Source: an uncultured Halomonas sp. (GTDB lineage: Bacteria; Pseudomonadota; Gammaproteobacteria; Pseudomonadales; Halomonadaceae). Taken from it: a stretch of 64,000 bases of DNA. This document shows positions 37,051 to 44,302 of the stretch, one piece after another. Within the stretch, counting starts at the first letter, position 1; each line of letters opens with the position of its first letter. The translations under genes were made by a program, and so were the position numbers. The DNA is taken from NCBI RefSeq assembly GCF_947500835.1, contig NZ_CANMTQ010000003.1, forward strand, positions 62,001 through 126,000, in the 5' to 3' direction. The notes beneath the pieces are model-generated. The model saw nothing but the letters and a program-made list of their open reading frames with translations, did not search any database and was not told the origin of the DNA.

Positions 37051-37645
37051 GATCTACATCCGTTCCTTTCGTAGCGCGCTTGTATCCCGTAACCATAGAC
37101 CACGGAAGATTCTCGCGGTGACGAAGACTTTCAATGATAGCGCCCAAGACATGCAGGATGGCTGCACCCAAGATAAGATTTGCTATGACCTCGTGGGTTG
37201 TCTCGACCCACCGCACGCCCCAAAAATGATCCAGGCCCATCATCCAGCCGGTAATCCCGACCACCAGTACAAGCAGCATGAGCGCGACCATCATTACAGC
37301 GCCTGCCGGATTATGGCCAACATAACGAGGTTCCCTTCGGCCTACGAGCAACTTCAGGTAAGCGAACAAGCCCCGAGGACCAGGCACGAAGGACGAAAAG
37401 CGGGCATGGTTGCGGGCGACGACTCCCCAAACCAGCCGGATAAACAACGCTGCGACAACAACATATCCAACGTAGATGTGCGGTGTCTTAACGTGCTCGA
37501 GAACCGTCAGATTGGCAATTACGCCTAATGCAACCGTCCAATGAAACACCCTCACGATCGGATCCCAAACCTTGATCCTGCGATCTCGCAGGGTCAAGGC
37601 GGAGCTTCCGTCGCTAGCCGCGGCGTGATCCGTGTCACTCTTCAT
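37025..37645 (-). CDS. cytochrome b/b6-domain membrane protein (cytochrome b561-type)
   Basis: A 206-residue membrane protein. KVWDPIVRVFHWTVALGVI carries the first haem-ligand His, and THEVIANLILGAAILHVLGA later residues with two more. It has four predicted membrane segments. Proteins of this type pass electrons across the inner membrane, often together with a small periplasmic partner. It overlaps the PepSY gene by 11 bases and the regulator gene by 26 bases, so all are co-transcribed. The electron partner is unknown. Confidence 0.85.
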   Translation of the reverse strand: MKSDTDHAAASDGSSALTLRDRRIKVWDPIVRVFHWTVALGVIANLTVLEHVKTPHIYVGYVVVAALFIRLVWGVVARNHARFSSFVPGPRGLFAYLKLLVGRREPRYVGHNPAGAVMMVALMLLVLVVGITGWMMGLDHFWGVRWVETTHEVIANLILGAAILHVLGAIIESLRHRENLPWSMVTGYKRATKGTDVDRAPPANRR

Positions 37646-37916
37646 TTTTCTGGACGATTTCGCCAGTCACAGGATTGAAATAGACCTCTGCCCGGCCGCC
37701 GTCCTTGGTGTGGGCGTAAATCTCGTAACAATTACCAGACACCTGGAATACCTTGATGTCGCGGTAGCCCATCTTGTCGATTTCGGCTTTCATCTGTTTT
37801 TCGGTCTTCCACTCTGACTGAGGTTTATCGGTACATTGCGGTGCCGCTAAAGCCGTCGTGGCGATCGAGAGTGTGCCTACTGCCACGATTAGCGGAGCAA
37901 GGAATACGTGCTTCAT
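37635..37916 (-). CDS. exported PepSY-domain protein (copy 1)
   Basis: A 93-residue protein starting MKHVFLAPLIVAVGTLSIAT, with a signal peptide to about ALAA, then one PepSY domain (MKAEIDKMGYRDIKVFQVSG, later GRAEVYFNPVTGEIV). The ATG at 37916 is chosen because it gives the signal peptide; an upstream start at 37979 is not needed. PepSY proteins are small periplasmic modulators, often paired with cytochrome b and two-component genes, as here. Confidence 0.83.
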   Translation of the reverse strand: MKHVFLAPLIVAVGTLSIATTALAAPQCTDKPQSEWKTEKQMKAEIDKMGYRDIKVFQVSGNCYEIYAHTKDGGRAEVYFNPVTGEIVQKNEE

Positions 37917-37982
37917 AAGGGCATGTCCTTCTGGTTCATCGAGCCAAAAATTGACTCGCCAGTTGTTAATATGAACCATTGT

Positions 37983-38000
37983 CCTGACAGAGACCTGACA
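37983..38000 (-). promoter_or_regulatory. direct repeat, possible OmpR-family operator
   Basis: CCTGACA-GAGA-CCTGACA, two identical 7-base units with an 11-base period, 67 bases upstream of the PepSY start. It suits an OmpR-family regulator such as the one at 36376. It differs from the CTTAA boxes. Confidence 0.45.
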
Positions 38001-38519
38001 GGAGCGCCGTTTTTTCTTTCATCTTATCAAGGGCCTGTAAGCAGCCCCGTGTGATCATAAATTGTCGCAATGATGCAATTAACCTAACCGTATCGGATGG
38101 CTGCGGTGCTCGGGATCAACGGAGGTATTGTCTCGATAGTTAGTCTGATCGCCGTGCTGTCTCTGTTCTGCTACCTGCGGGTGATCGCGGTGACCATGTT
38201 CACCTCCTCGACGGCGAGGTGCATGTGCTCGGCGGCTGGCCATGCTGGTAAGCGTGGTATTGCTGCTCTGTCAGCACCAATAAAGGTTGTCCGCATTTCA
38301 TCGATTCAGTTTGTCCGGTTTTTGTCAGCCTGCATTCATCGTTTCTATAGGTGCCTCGGTCATCGGTGATGCCTCTTGCCTGATGGCGGGCGATACGGTT
38401 GGCAGAGAATAGGCCAACTCCAGGCCGGCTCACACGAGCAAGCCCTCGCCCATGCTGGAACCAACTGTCACGACGCGTTCGCGCTCAGCTAGCTAAGTGC
38501 ATGGTCCCGGAAAGTAGTG
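38001..38519. other. degenerate region without an intact gene
   Basis: About 520 bases hold only short frames in conflicting phases (+ 38097-38369, - 38200-38433). Neither gives a recognisable product. The region continues into an mntP remnant, so it is probably decayed coding DNA. Confidence 0.4.
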
Positions 38520-38894
38520 GACTGGGAGCACTGGGTGGCCTTTGCCCTACTGCTGCTGTTTGGCGGCCGTATGATTCTGGCCGGCCTCTCGGCGCCCGAA
38601 CCAGCAGGGTAGCCAAACTTACCTTGCCGCCATACCTGATGGGTTCTGGTCGCCACGACCGTTACCACCAGCATCGACGCGATTGCAGTGGGTATAGGCC
38701 AGGCATTCATGGACGTCAATATCCTGATCACCGAACCGGCCATTGGCCTAGCCATCACCCTGATGGCTACTCTGGGGGTGATGCTGGGCAGGCGCTTGGG
38801 TGCGTTGATGGGGCGTCGCGCCGAGCTGCTGGGTGGCGTGATGCTGATCGGTATCGGCGCCACTATCCTGTTCGATCACTTGGGGATCTGGTAA
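38520..38894 (+). pseudogene. mntP: mntP manganese exporter remnant
   Basis: Two pieces in the same frame match the intact MntP encoded at 41408-41974. The first, DWEHWVAFALLLLFGGRM, ends at a TAG (38610-38612). The second, [20 protein letters not shown], continues to the C-terminus ([19 protein letters not shown]) and stops at 38892-38894. A TGA also falls between them, and the N-terminal half is missing. It is on the opposite strand to the intact copy and only moderately similar, so it is a separate decayed paralogue. Confidence 0.75.
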
Positions 38895-38946
38895 GGCTGT
38901 CTCGTATGGAACGCGGCTCTGGGCTAGCGCGAACGCAGGCCTGACT

Positions 38947-39573
38947 TTAACTCGAGGGGGCGGCCTCAAAACCCGCCGATACCAGCACGAATAGGGCGAA
39001 GCCACCCACAAATGCCAGTGCTGAGGCGTGAGTATCTTCCTTACTATCGTGAGTTTCAGACAACATTTATTCGACAGCAGCGACGACGAGCAAGCCGACT
39101 GTGAAGGTCAGTACCGCCAGCTTGAAGCTCTCAGGCTGGTTGCGTAGGTTGCGTAGGTTGCGTAGGTTGCGTAGTACGAAGTACGCCACGCCGGCCGCCA
39201 GAAGGACGGGGAAGACAAAGGAGGCCGACAACAGCAAGCGTTTGCGGCGGGGTATCCCCTTGGCCTTCATGTTGGCGATGGTGGCGTAACCCTCCGGCAC
39301 GTCAACGAGAACCTGGCCTACGGCCAGGATGAAGGCTGCCTTAGCAGCAACGGCGGACCCTTCACCGACCATGAGACCGTCACTGAACAAATCGATGGAG
39401 ACTGCGATATAGATCATCCACATACCCGTGCGGTTGGAGGCGCCATCCCGTCCGGACGTCTGCATTCGCTGCACCAGCTGTTCAATGCTGATGTAAGCCA
39501 CGCCGCCTAGCACGAAGGATGCGGCGATCCACCATGCCGAAAGAGTGCCGAGTACCCTCGATATAACCTCCAC
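38947..39573 (-). pseudogene. ZIP-family metal transporter with a nonsense codon and 5' truncation
   Basis: The main frame (GTG at 39573) gives 168 residues with ZIP motifs (SIDLFSDGLMVGEG, GQVLVDVPEGYATI) and ends LLVVAAVE before TAA 39067-39069. The same frame continues MLSETHDSKEDTHASALAFV to a stop at 38947-38949, as in a complete ZIP C-terminus, so a GAA to TAA change probably split it. Upstream of 39573 the frame holds LHGASGPVIAIVAV, which looks like the missing N-terminal side but has no start before a stop, so the gene is also 5'-truncated. A tandem repeat sits inside it. Confidence 0.75.
39138..39173 (-). repeat. 9-bp tandem repeat within the ZIP remnant
   Basis: Four perfect copies of GGTTGCGTA (+ strand) encode the protein repeat LRN-LRN-LRN-LRN. 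Such a short, perfect repeat inside a transporter loop is prone to slippage, and because the unit is 9 bases, copy changes keep the frame. Confidence 0.9.
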
Positions 39574-39864
39574 GGCAACGATGGCAATGACCGGGCCCGA
39601 CGCACCGTGAAGCGTCAGATTGAGACGCCGTGATGTCGAGCGCTAGGGCCAGCCATAAGTTATCCAAAACGTGTCCTTGAATTGGGTGCTTGCATTTCAA
39701 TATCATGTTAGATATCAGGGCAGTAGCTCACAGTCGGTGATTAATTGAGGCCCTAAGCTAGCAAGAGTGATGTGCCTTGAGCCAATGGTCCTTACTGGGG
39801 AATGTTCAAACAAATTATGGGTATACGGAATATCTGGTTGATTTTTGTTTATCGCAAGAAGGTT

Positions 39865-40851
39865 CTAGCTGTCGGGGCCCGTGTGTTTAATTACACGTTT
39901 CCAAAATAAATCGGGGCGCTCTTGCTGCCACTGCTTCATGGCCTCGATCGGTGTCCGATGATGCAAGGCCTTCTGGTGGATATGGTGATTGTACAGCCAG
40001 TTGTAGCGTTTGAGCGTCGCCTCCAATTCGTCACGCGAGTCGAACCGGTGCGTGTTCAGGACATCGCTTATCCTGCCGTTAAACCGTTCCACCATACCGT
40101 TTGTTTGCGGTCGATACGGGGGAATGAGGCGATGATCAATCCCCTGCCGGGCACAGAACTGATCTACGCGGTGCCTGCCGGTGGGCTGGCGTTCGCCGCC
40201 GGCGGCAAAGCGGTCGGTAAAGGTCTTGCCGTTGTCAGTCAGCAGCGTCTTGATCTCGAACGGTGCACGCTCATGCACATGCTGCAAGAAGGCCTCAGCA
40301 TCCTTGGCCGATTGACGATGACGTATCTCCAGATAGACCCAACGCATCGCCCGATCGATGGCGACGAAAAGATAGCGTTTGCGCTCTTCGTCAGGCATCT
40401 GCGGCAGGTATTTGACGTCGACATGCACATAGCCCGGCTCATAGTCCTTGAACGGCTTGTGTGGCGGTTTCTGGGCGGCTTTTTCCTGCTTGTGCAACGT
40501 GGCAAGGCTCGGTAGACCTCGACGTTTCATCAGTCGTTCAAGGGCAGGGCGAGACAGGCTGGGATGCAGAAACTCCCTCGCCACCTTCAGCAAATCGTCG
40601 ACGCTCAGGCGCAGGTATTCGCGCAATGCCACGACAATCTCTTCTTGAATCGGCGACAAGGTCGTGAGCAGGTTGTGTCGGGTATGGGAGCGATCCTGTT
40701 GCGTCGTGCGATGACGCCACCGGGCGATGATGGGACAGGACACACGATAGCGTCGTGCTAATTCACTATCGCTAATCGACGCTGGGGCTTGTTGGATTTC
40801 CTGGCGGATGCGTGGCGTGGTGGTCGCTGTCTTATGCAGTTTGATATCCAT
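39865..40851 (-). CDS. IS481-family transposase
   Basis: A 328-residue DDE transposase from the ATG at 40851 (MDIKLHKTATTTPRIRQEIQ). It has an N-terminal helix-turn-helix (DSELARRYRVSCPIIARWRH) and a rve-type catalytic core: YVHVDVKYLP (first Asp), LLTDNGKTF (second Asp) and NGMVERFNGRI (Glu). The stop TAG (39865-39867) lies outside the element, inside the TCTAGC target duplication. So the insertion site itself supplies the stop codon. The frame is intact. Confidence 0.93.
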   Translation of the reverse strand: MDIKLHKTATTTPRIRQEIQQAPASISDSELARRYRVSCPIIARWRHRTTQQDRSHTRHNLLTTLSPIQEEIVVALREYLRLSVDDLLKVAREFLHPSLSRPALERLMKRRGLPSLATLHKQEKAAQKPPHKPFKDYEPGYVHVDVKYLPQMPDEERKRYLFVAIDRAMRWVYLEIRHRQSAKDAEAFLQHVHERAPFEIKTLLTDNGKTFTDRFAAGGERQPTGRHRVDQFCARQGIDHRLIPPYRPQTNGMVERFNGRISDVLNTHRFDSRDELEATLKRYNWLYNHHIHQKALHHRTPIEAMKQWQQERPDLFWKRVIKHTGPDS

Positions 40852-40942
40852 CTCGTTGCTCCTGGATGAACTGGGCAATGAGGTCACATGCTGCCAACAA
40901 AGGATAACTCCTGTGGCTCAATCTATCATCCGGGGCCTTACA
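39870..40942 (-). mobile_element. IS481-family insertion sequence
   Basis: A 1,073-bp element starting TGTCGGGGCCCG and ending (reverse complement) TGTAAGGCCCCGG. It is flanked by the 6-bp duplication TCTAGC (39864-39869 and 40943-40948). Duplication of an NCTAGN target is typical of IS481-type elements. The terminal repeats are imperfect. It contains one transposase gene. Confidence 0.85.
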
Positions 40943-40988
40943 TCTAGCCCTATGCCTCTCCGGTTTCTTTGGTTGATAACTGCTTAGT

Positions 40989-41270
40989 TTACAGTGCGTA
41001 TCCGCAAAGCGTCGCGGGATAGCGGGGCAAGGGGCATACCCGCCGCGAGCCGATCCGACGTTTCGCGGAAGCGACTTTCACTCTCGTGATAAAGGTGGCG
41101 ACCGTCCCCGTGGCCACACCCATGATAGCCCCTCTCCTGGTATGACGCCCCGACGCAACTGTGTTCGTCGAGCTATGGGCACGCGTTTCGTCGGCATTGG
41201 GGATGACGAGGCCAACCATGAACAACAACAGGATCAAGTGGCCGAGGCGATGGCGTAGTCGATAACGCAT
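40989..41270 (-). CDS. doubtful hypothetical protein
   Basis: A 93-residue frame starting MRYRLRHRLGHLILLLFMVG with one hydrophobic stretch, then a basic region. There is no convincing ribosome binding site and no family. It lies in a decayed stretch beside an IS and an orphan transposon end, so it may not be real. Confidence 0.25.
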   Translation of the reverse strand: MRYRLRHRLGHLILLLFMVGLVIPNADETRAHSSTNTVASGRHTRRGAIMGVATGTVATFITRVKVASAKRRIGSRRVCPLPRYPATLCGYAL

Positions 41271-41303
41271 GAAAAGCAAACCAGGATGACCGCGAAAACC
41301 GAT

Positions 41304-41341
41304 GGGGAGCCCACAGAATTCGGGAAAAATCGTACGCTAAG
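41304..41341 (+). repeat. isolated Tn3-family inverted repeat (Tn1721-like)
   Basis: A 38-bp sequence begins GGGGAGCCCACAGAATTCGG and ends TCGTACGCTAAG. Length, GGGG start and the inner TCGTACGCTAAG are those of a Tn3-family terminal repeat. The outer half differs from the element at 4073-9143 and resembles Tn1721-type ends as I remember them. No partner repeat, transposase or resolvase is visible on either side, so it is a solo end left by deletion. Confidence 0.75.
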
Positions 41342-41407
41342 CCCTGGTCGATTCTCAGCGTTCTACCGGACATAGTTAGGGTGATTGCTGGGACTGTACT
41401 GGTCTCA

Positions 41408-41974
41408 TCAAGCTAAATGCTCATAGAGAACGGCCGCGCCAACCAATACCAATACCACACCACCGACAATCTCTGCTCGGCGCCCGACAAGGATGCCAAT
41501 AGCCCTTCCAAGCAGAACGCCGACGGTCACCATGGTCATCGTAGCCAAGCCAATAGCCAGCGCCGCGACAAGAATGTTGACCTCAATAAACGCCATACCC
41601 ATACCCATACCCACTTCCAGAGCATCGATACTGGTGGCAACGGCGGTGACTATCAGAAGAAACAAAGAATGTTGTTTGGTTTTCTCGGCCTCGCTCTCAG
41701 GTACTTTGAAACCGTTGTACATCATGTGCAAACCGAGGATCAGCAGGAGCGTAAAGGCGATCCAATGATCCCAGTTTTCGATAAATTGTGAAGCCGCTTG
41801 GCCGATCAGCCAACCAACGACGGGTGTGATTGATTCGACAATGCCGAAGATCAAACCCATGCGCAGTGCTTCGGTAAAGCGAGGCCTGTCTAGGCTTGAT
41901 CCTTTACCGACAGCGGCAGCAAAGGAATCTGTAGACATGGCAAGAGCAAGCAATACTAGCGAGAACGGATTCAT
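41408..41974 (-). CDS. mntP: manganese efflux protein MntP
   Basis: A 188-residue membrane protein with six membrane segments and the two internal repeats of the MntP family: [16 protein letters not shown] and [15 protein letters not shown] with the conserved Asp residues. It exports Mn2+ across the inner membrane. The ATG at 41974 is preferred over the GTG at 41980 because GGAAG lies 10 bases upstream. A yybP-ykoY riboswitch directly upstream gives Mn2+-dependent control. It is the only complete mntP here. Confidence 0.93.
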   Translation of the reverse strand: MNPFSLVLLALAMSTDSFAAAVGKGSSLDRPRFTEALRMGLIFGIVESITPVVGWLIGQAASQFIENWDHWIAFTLLLILGLHMMYNGFKVPESEAEKTKQHSLFLLIVTAVATSIDALEVGMGMGMAFIEVNILVAALAIGLATMTMVTVGVLLGRAIGILVGRRAEIVGGVVLVLVGAAVLYEHLA

Positions 41975-42002
41975 AAACACTTCCAGCCGGGCACCGAGTC
42001 CA

Positions 42003-42150
42003 CGGCATATTCACGCCAGAGTCGGGCGTGAATATGCCGATGGTCTCGCCAACCGAAAGGTGTCCGCACCACGACAGGTTGCCGAGAGTGTTGATACGGA
42101 CGCTCCTGAGAGGCTCAGGAGCAGGCTACTCCCCAAAGGGGAGCGAACGA
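42003..42150 (-). ncRNA. yybP-ykoY manganese riboswitch upstream of mntP
   Basis: On the - strand the leader contains TGGGGAGTAGCC (42135-42124), a stem CTCCTGAG/CTCAGGAG and, further on, GGCGAGACCA (42050-42041). These are the two conserved internal loops of the yybP-ykoY class. They are followed by a perfect 15-bp hairpin (42003-42017 with 42025-42039, 7-base loop), which is the likely expression platform. The class binds Mn2+ and turns on exporters such as mntP. The hairpin has no T-run, so control may be at translation. Confidence 0.85.
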
Positions 42151-42233
42151 TAGCAGGTCGACATAATGGTATAAAACGGCGCTACAGTTATTGATATTGC
42201 TACGTGCAGCCTAAGGTGCTTTCTGTCGGTTAT

Positions 42234-43142
42234 CTATCTACCCAAATTATCAGCTCCGCAACCGGGATCAGCATCACAAGCTTGACGGATAGTGGCATCC
42301 TCGGGTTGTAGGGTGCAGTGCTCAATATCGAAGCGCTCCCGCAAGATCGTTTGCAGCTGCGGCAGTAGCTCTTCCCATCGTCCCATCGCTTCCACATCAA
42401 TATGCGCCGCTAGAGCCTGGCTGTTTGATGACAGGCTCCAGATATGCATGTCATGGATAGCGCAGACACCGTCGACCCGGGCTAGAGCGCAGCCGACTTC
42501 ATGTGCATCGATTCCTTTTGGCACGCCTTCCATCAACACGTGCGTCACCTCACGCAGTAGTCGAATGGCGGACACCAGAATCAATAGGCTGACGAAAAGA
42601 GAAAGGATCGGGTCCGCAATGGGCGGCCCGCCCAGATAAATGATCGCCCCGGCAACCAGCGCAGCGACCGAGCCCAGCAAGTCTCCCATCACGTGCAGGA
42701 GCGCTCCGCGAACGTTTATGGTCTGTTCTCCACGCATCAGCACCCAAGCCACTACGATATTCACCAGCAAACCGAGCCCGCCGATCGCTAAAACCATGCC
42801 ACCGGCAACGGCGGGTGTATCTGCCATGCGGTGGATCGCTTCGTAGGCGATGAATACAATCACCCCAAACATAAACAGCACGTTGAACAGAGCGCCGAGA
42901 ATTTCTGCGCGCTTGAGTCCAAAGGAGTGCTGACGCGATGCTGGCTTCTTGGCCAGCCAAGCGGCGAAAGCACCAACCCCTAGCGACAATGAATCGGTAA
43001 GCATGTGGCCTGCGTCCGACAACAGGGCAAGCGAATCAGCTATCAGGCCGCCGAACACTTCGACAGCTGCAAAACCTGTAGTGAAGACCAGTGCGAACAA
43101 CAAGGTCTTGCCGCCACTATGGCTATGATTGTGATCTGACAT
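42234..43142 (-). CDS. CDF-family cation efflux protein (CzcD/ZitB-like)
   Basis: A 302-residue transporter with six membrane segments. Metal site residues are in ALLSDAGHMLTDSLSL (HxxxD) and HVMGDLLGS (HxxxD). The N-terminal SDHNHSHSGG is histidine-rich, and the cytoplasmic C-terminal domain contains IHDMHIWSL and HIDVE. Such proteins export Zn2+, Cd2+ or Co2+ by proton antiport. The tail has extra cysteines (CDADPGCG). It overlaps the DUF1232 gene upstream by 20 bases. Confidence 0.93.
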   Translation of the reverse strand: MSDHNHSHSGGKTLLFALVFTTGFAAVEVFGGLIADSLALLSDAGHMLTDSLSLGVGAFAAWLAKKPASRQHSFGLKRAEILGALFNVLFMFGVIVFIAYEAIHRMADTPAVAGGMVLAIGGLGLLVNIVVAWVLMRGEQTINVRGALLHVMGDLLGSVAALVAGAIIYLGGPPIADPILSLFVSLLILVSAIRLLREVTHVLMEGVPKGIDAHEVGCALARVDGVCAIHDMHIWSLSSNSQALAAHIDVEAMGRWEELLPQLQTILRERFDIEHCTLQPEDATIRQACDADPGCGADNLGR

Positions 43143-43581
43143 TTATGCCTCCTTCGTTATTGGCCATCGAGACTCCCTGCGGACTGCTCTCTCTATCAAG
43201 CCATTGGGTCGATATGTTTTTCCGCGCTGATATAAGGCAGGGTGTACCTGCCGCTTTTCGGTTGGATATATTCACAGGAACACTCTTGCCAGGAAGGTTG
43301 CGAAAACGATCCAGATGGCGATAAACACGCCAGCAGCTATTCGGCTTACCGGGCGTTTCGGAGGCTTTGTCAGCGGTTTCTCGGTGCTCGTTCATGATCT
43401 CTGGTGGTATAAGCTTCACCACCAACAATATCCCGGGTAGCACAATGATGATGTCGTCCACGTAGCCGAGTACGGGGATCAAGTCGATAGATGAGACGGC
43501 ATAGGCCGCGACAGCCACTGCTAATACCTCTGCGAACCATGGGGTACGTGGATCACGAGCGGCAAGCCAGACGGCATGCAC
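43123..43581 (-). CDS. YkvA/DUF1232-domain membrane protein
   Basis: A 152-residue protein with the DUF1232 core LAARDPRTPWFAEVLAVAVA, later AYAVSSIDLIPVLGYVDDII. Members usually have about four more residues between DLIP and VLGY, so a small in-frame deletion may have occurred. The family resemblance starts before the GTG at 43581 (QWARAIKRD), but no better start codon exists before an in-frame TAG, so the N-terminus may be slightly short. A role in membrane or metal stress is unknown. Confidence 0.65.
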   Translation of the reverse strand: MHAVWLAARDPRTPWFAEVLAVAVAAYAVSSIDLIPVLGYVDDIIIVLPGILLVVKLIPPEIMNEHRETADKASETPGKPNSCWRVYRHLDRFRNLPGKSVPVNISNRKAAGTPCLISARKNISTQWLDRESSPQGVSMANNEGGINVRSQS

Positions 43582-43879
43582 ATCCCGTTTGATCGCTCGA
43601 GCCCATTGTTTGCGTTCGAGATTGGTTTTGTTGTCATCGGGGCCTTTTCTCTACTCAGTACTCGTGTTCAACAAGAAACAAGGCCAGTGTCGGGGGGGCC
43701 TCAACACAGCAAGGAAGCCGGGGCGGATAACTGTCGTCGTCTCGTAGCAGAAATCACTCTAGGCGCTGGTGATCCCCGTACCGGCGCCAGTGTCTTTGAG
43801 CCTTTCTTCGAGCGGATGGCGGCCTTGCTCTTTACTCTCATCCATTTTGAGTCTTCTGTGTGCCAGGCTTCTTTCTGTC

Positions 43880-44149
43880 CTACTTGAGGTAGGACTTGAT
43901 GACCTGTAGTACCGCATCCAAGTCTTGTTGCCGCTGCTCCAGTTCGGGCTCCTTGACGAGGTGATCAGTCAGGTGCCCCTCAATGATGGCGGCCATTAGT
44001 CCATTCACCGCTCCGCGAATCGCGGCGGTCTGTTGCAGCACGGCAGTGCAATCCCCCTCATTATCAAGTTGCCTTTCCAGTGCGGCTGCCTGCCCCTGAA
44101 TGCGTCGAACACGAGTTAGCAGCTTCGCTTTTTCTTTGATCGTGTGCAT
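43880..44149 (-). CDS. rcnR: RcnR-type nickel/cobalt-sensing repressor
   Basis: An 89-residue CsoR/RcnR-family protein. The RcnR metal fingerprint H-C-H-H is present as His2, Cys34, His59 and His63, which separates it from CsoR (copper) and FrmR (formaldehyde). It binds Ni2+ or Co2+ and then leaves its operator. It is divergent from an nreB-like exporter gene, and the shared region holds two tandem operator sequences. Confidence 0.9.
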   Translation of the reverse strand: MHTIKEKAKLLTRVRRIQGQAAALERQLDNEGDCTAVLQQTAAIRGAVNGLMAAIIEGHLTDHLVKEPELEQRQQDLDAVLQVIKSYLK

Positions 44150-44177
44150 GTGGTTGTCTCTTTGAGGAGAAAAACTA

Positions 44178-44213
44178 TACAGGGTGGTAGTATATAGATA
44201 CTAGGGGGTAGTA
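44178..44213 (+). promoter_or_regulatory. two tandem RcnR operators
   Basis: TACAGGGTGGTAGTA (44178-44192) and TACTAGGGGGTAGTA (44199-44213) have the TACT-G-rich-AGTA form known for RcnR-type regulators. Centres are 21 bases apart, two helical turns. They lie between rcnR and the nreB-like gene, so both can be repressed. Confidence 0.75.
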
Positions 44214-44302
44214 TGCTCTCTTGCAAGAAAGGTTAAAGGTATATGAATCGTTCTATCCCAGCATGCCGTCTGTAACCGACAGCAATGCCTCGAGGAGGGT
44301 CC

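Noticed and set aside
38097..38433. Overlapping frames on both strands before the mntP remnant
   Set aside because: Neither product resembles a protein family, and the frames conflict; treated as decayed DNA.
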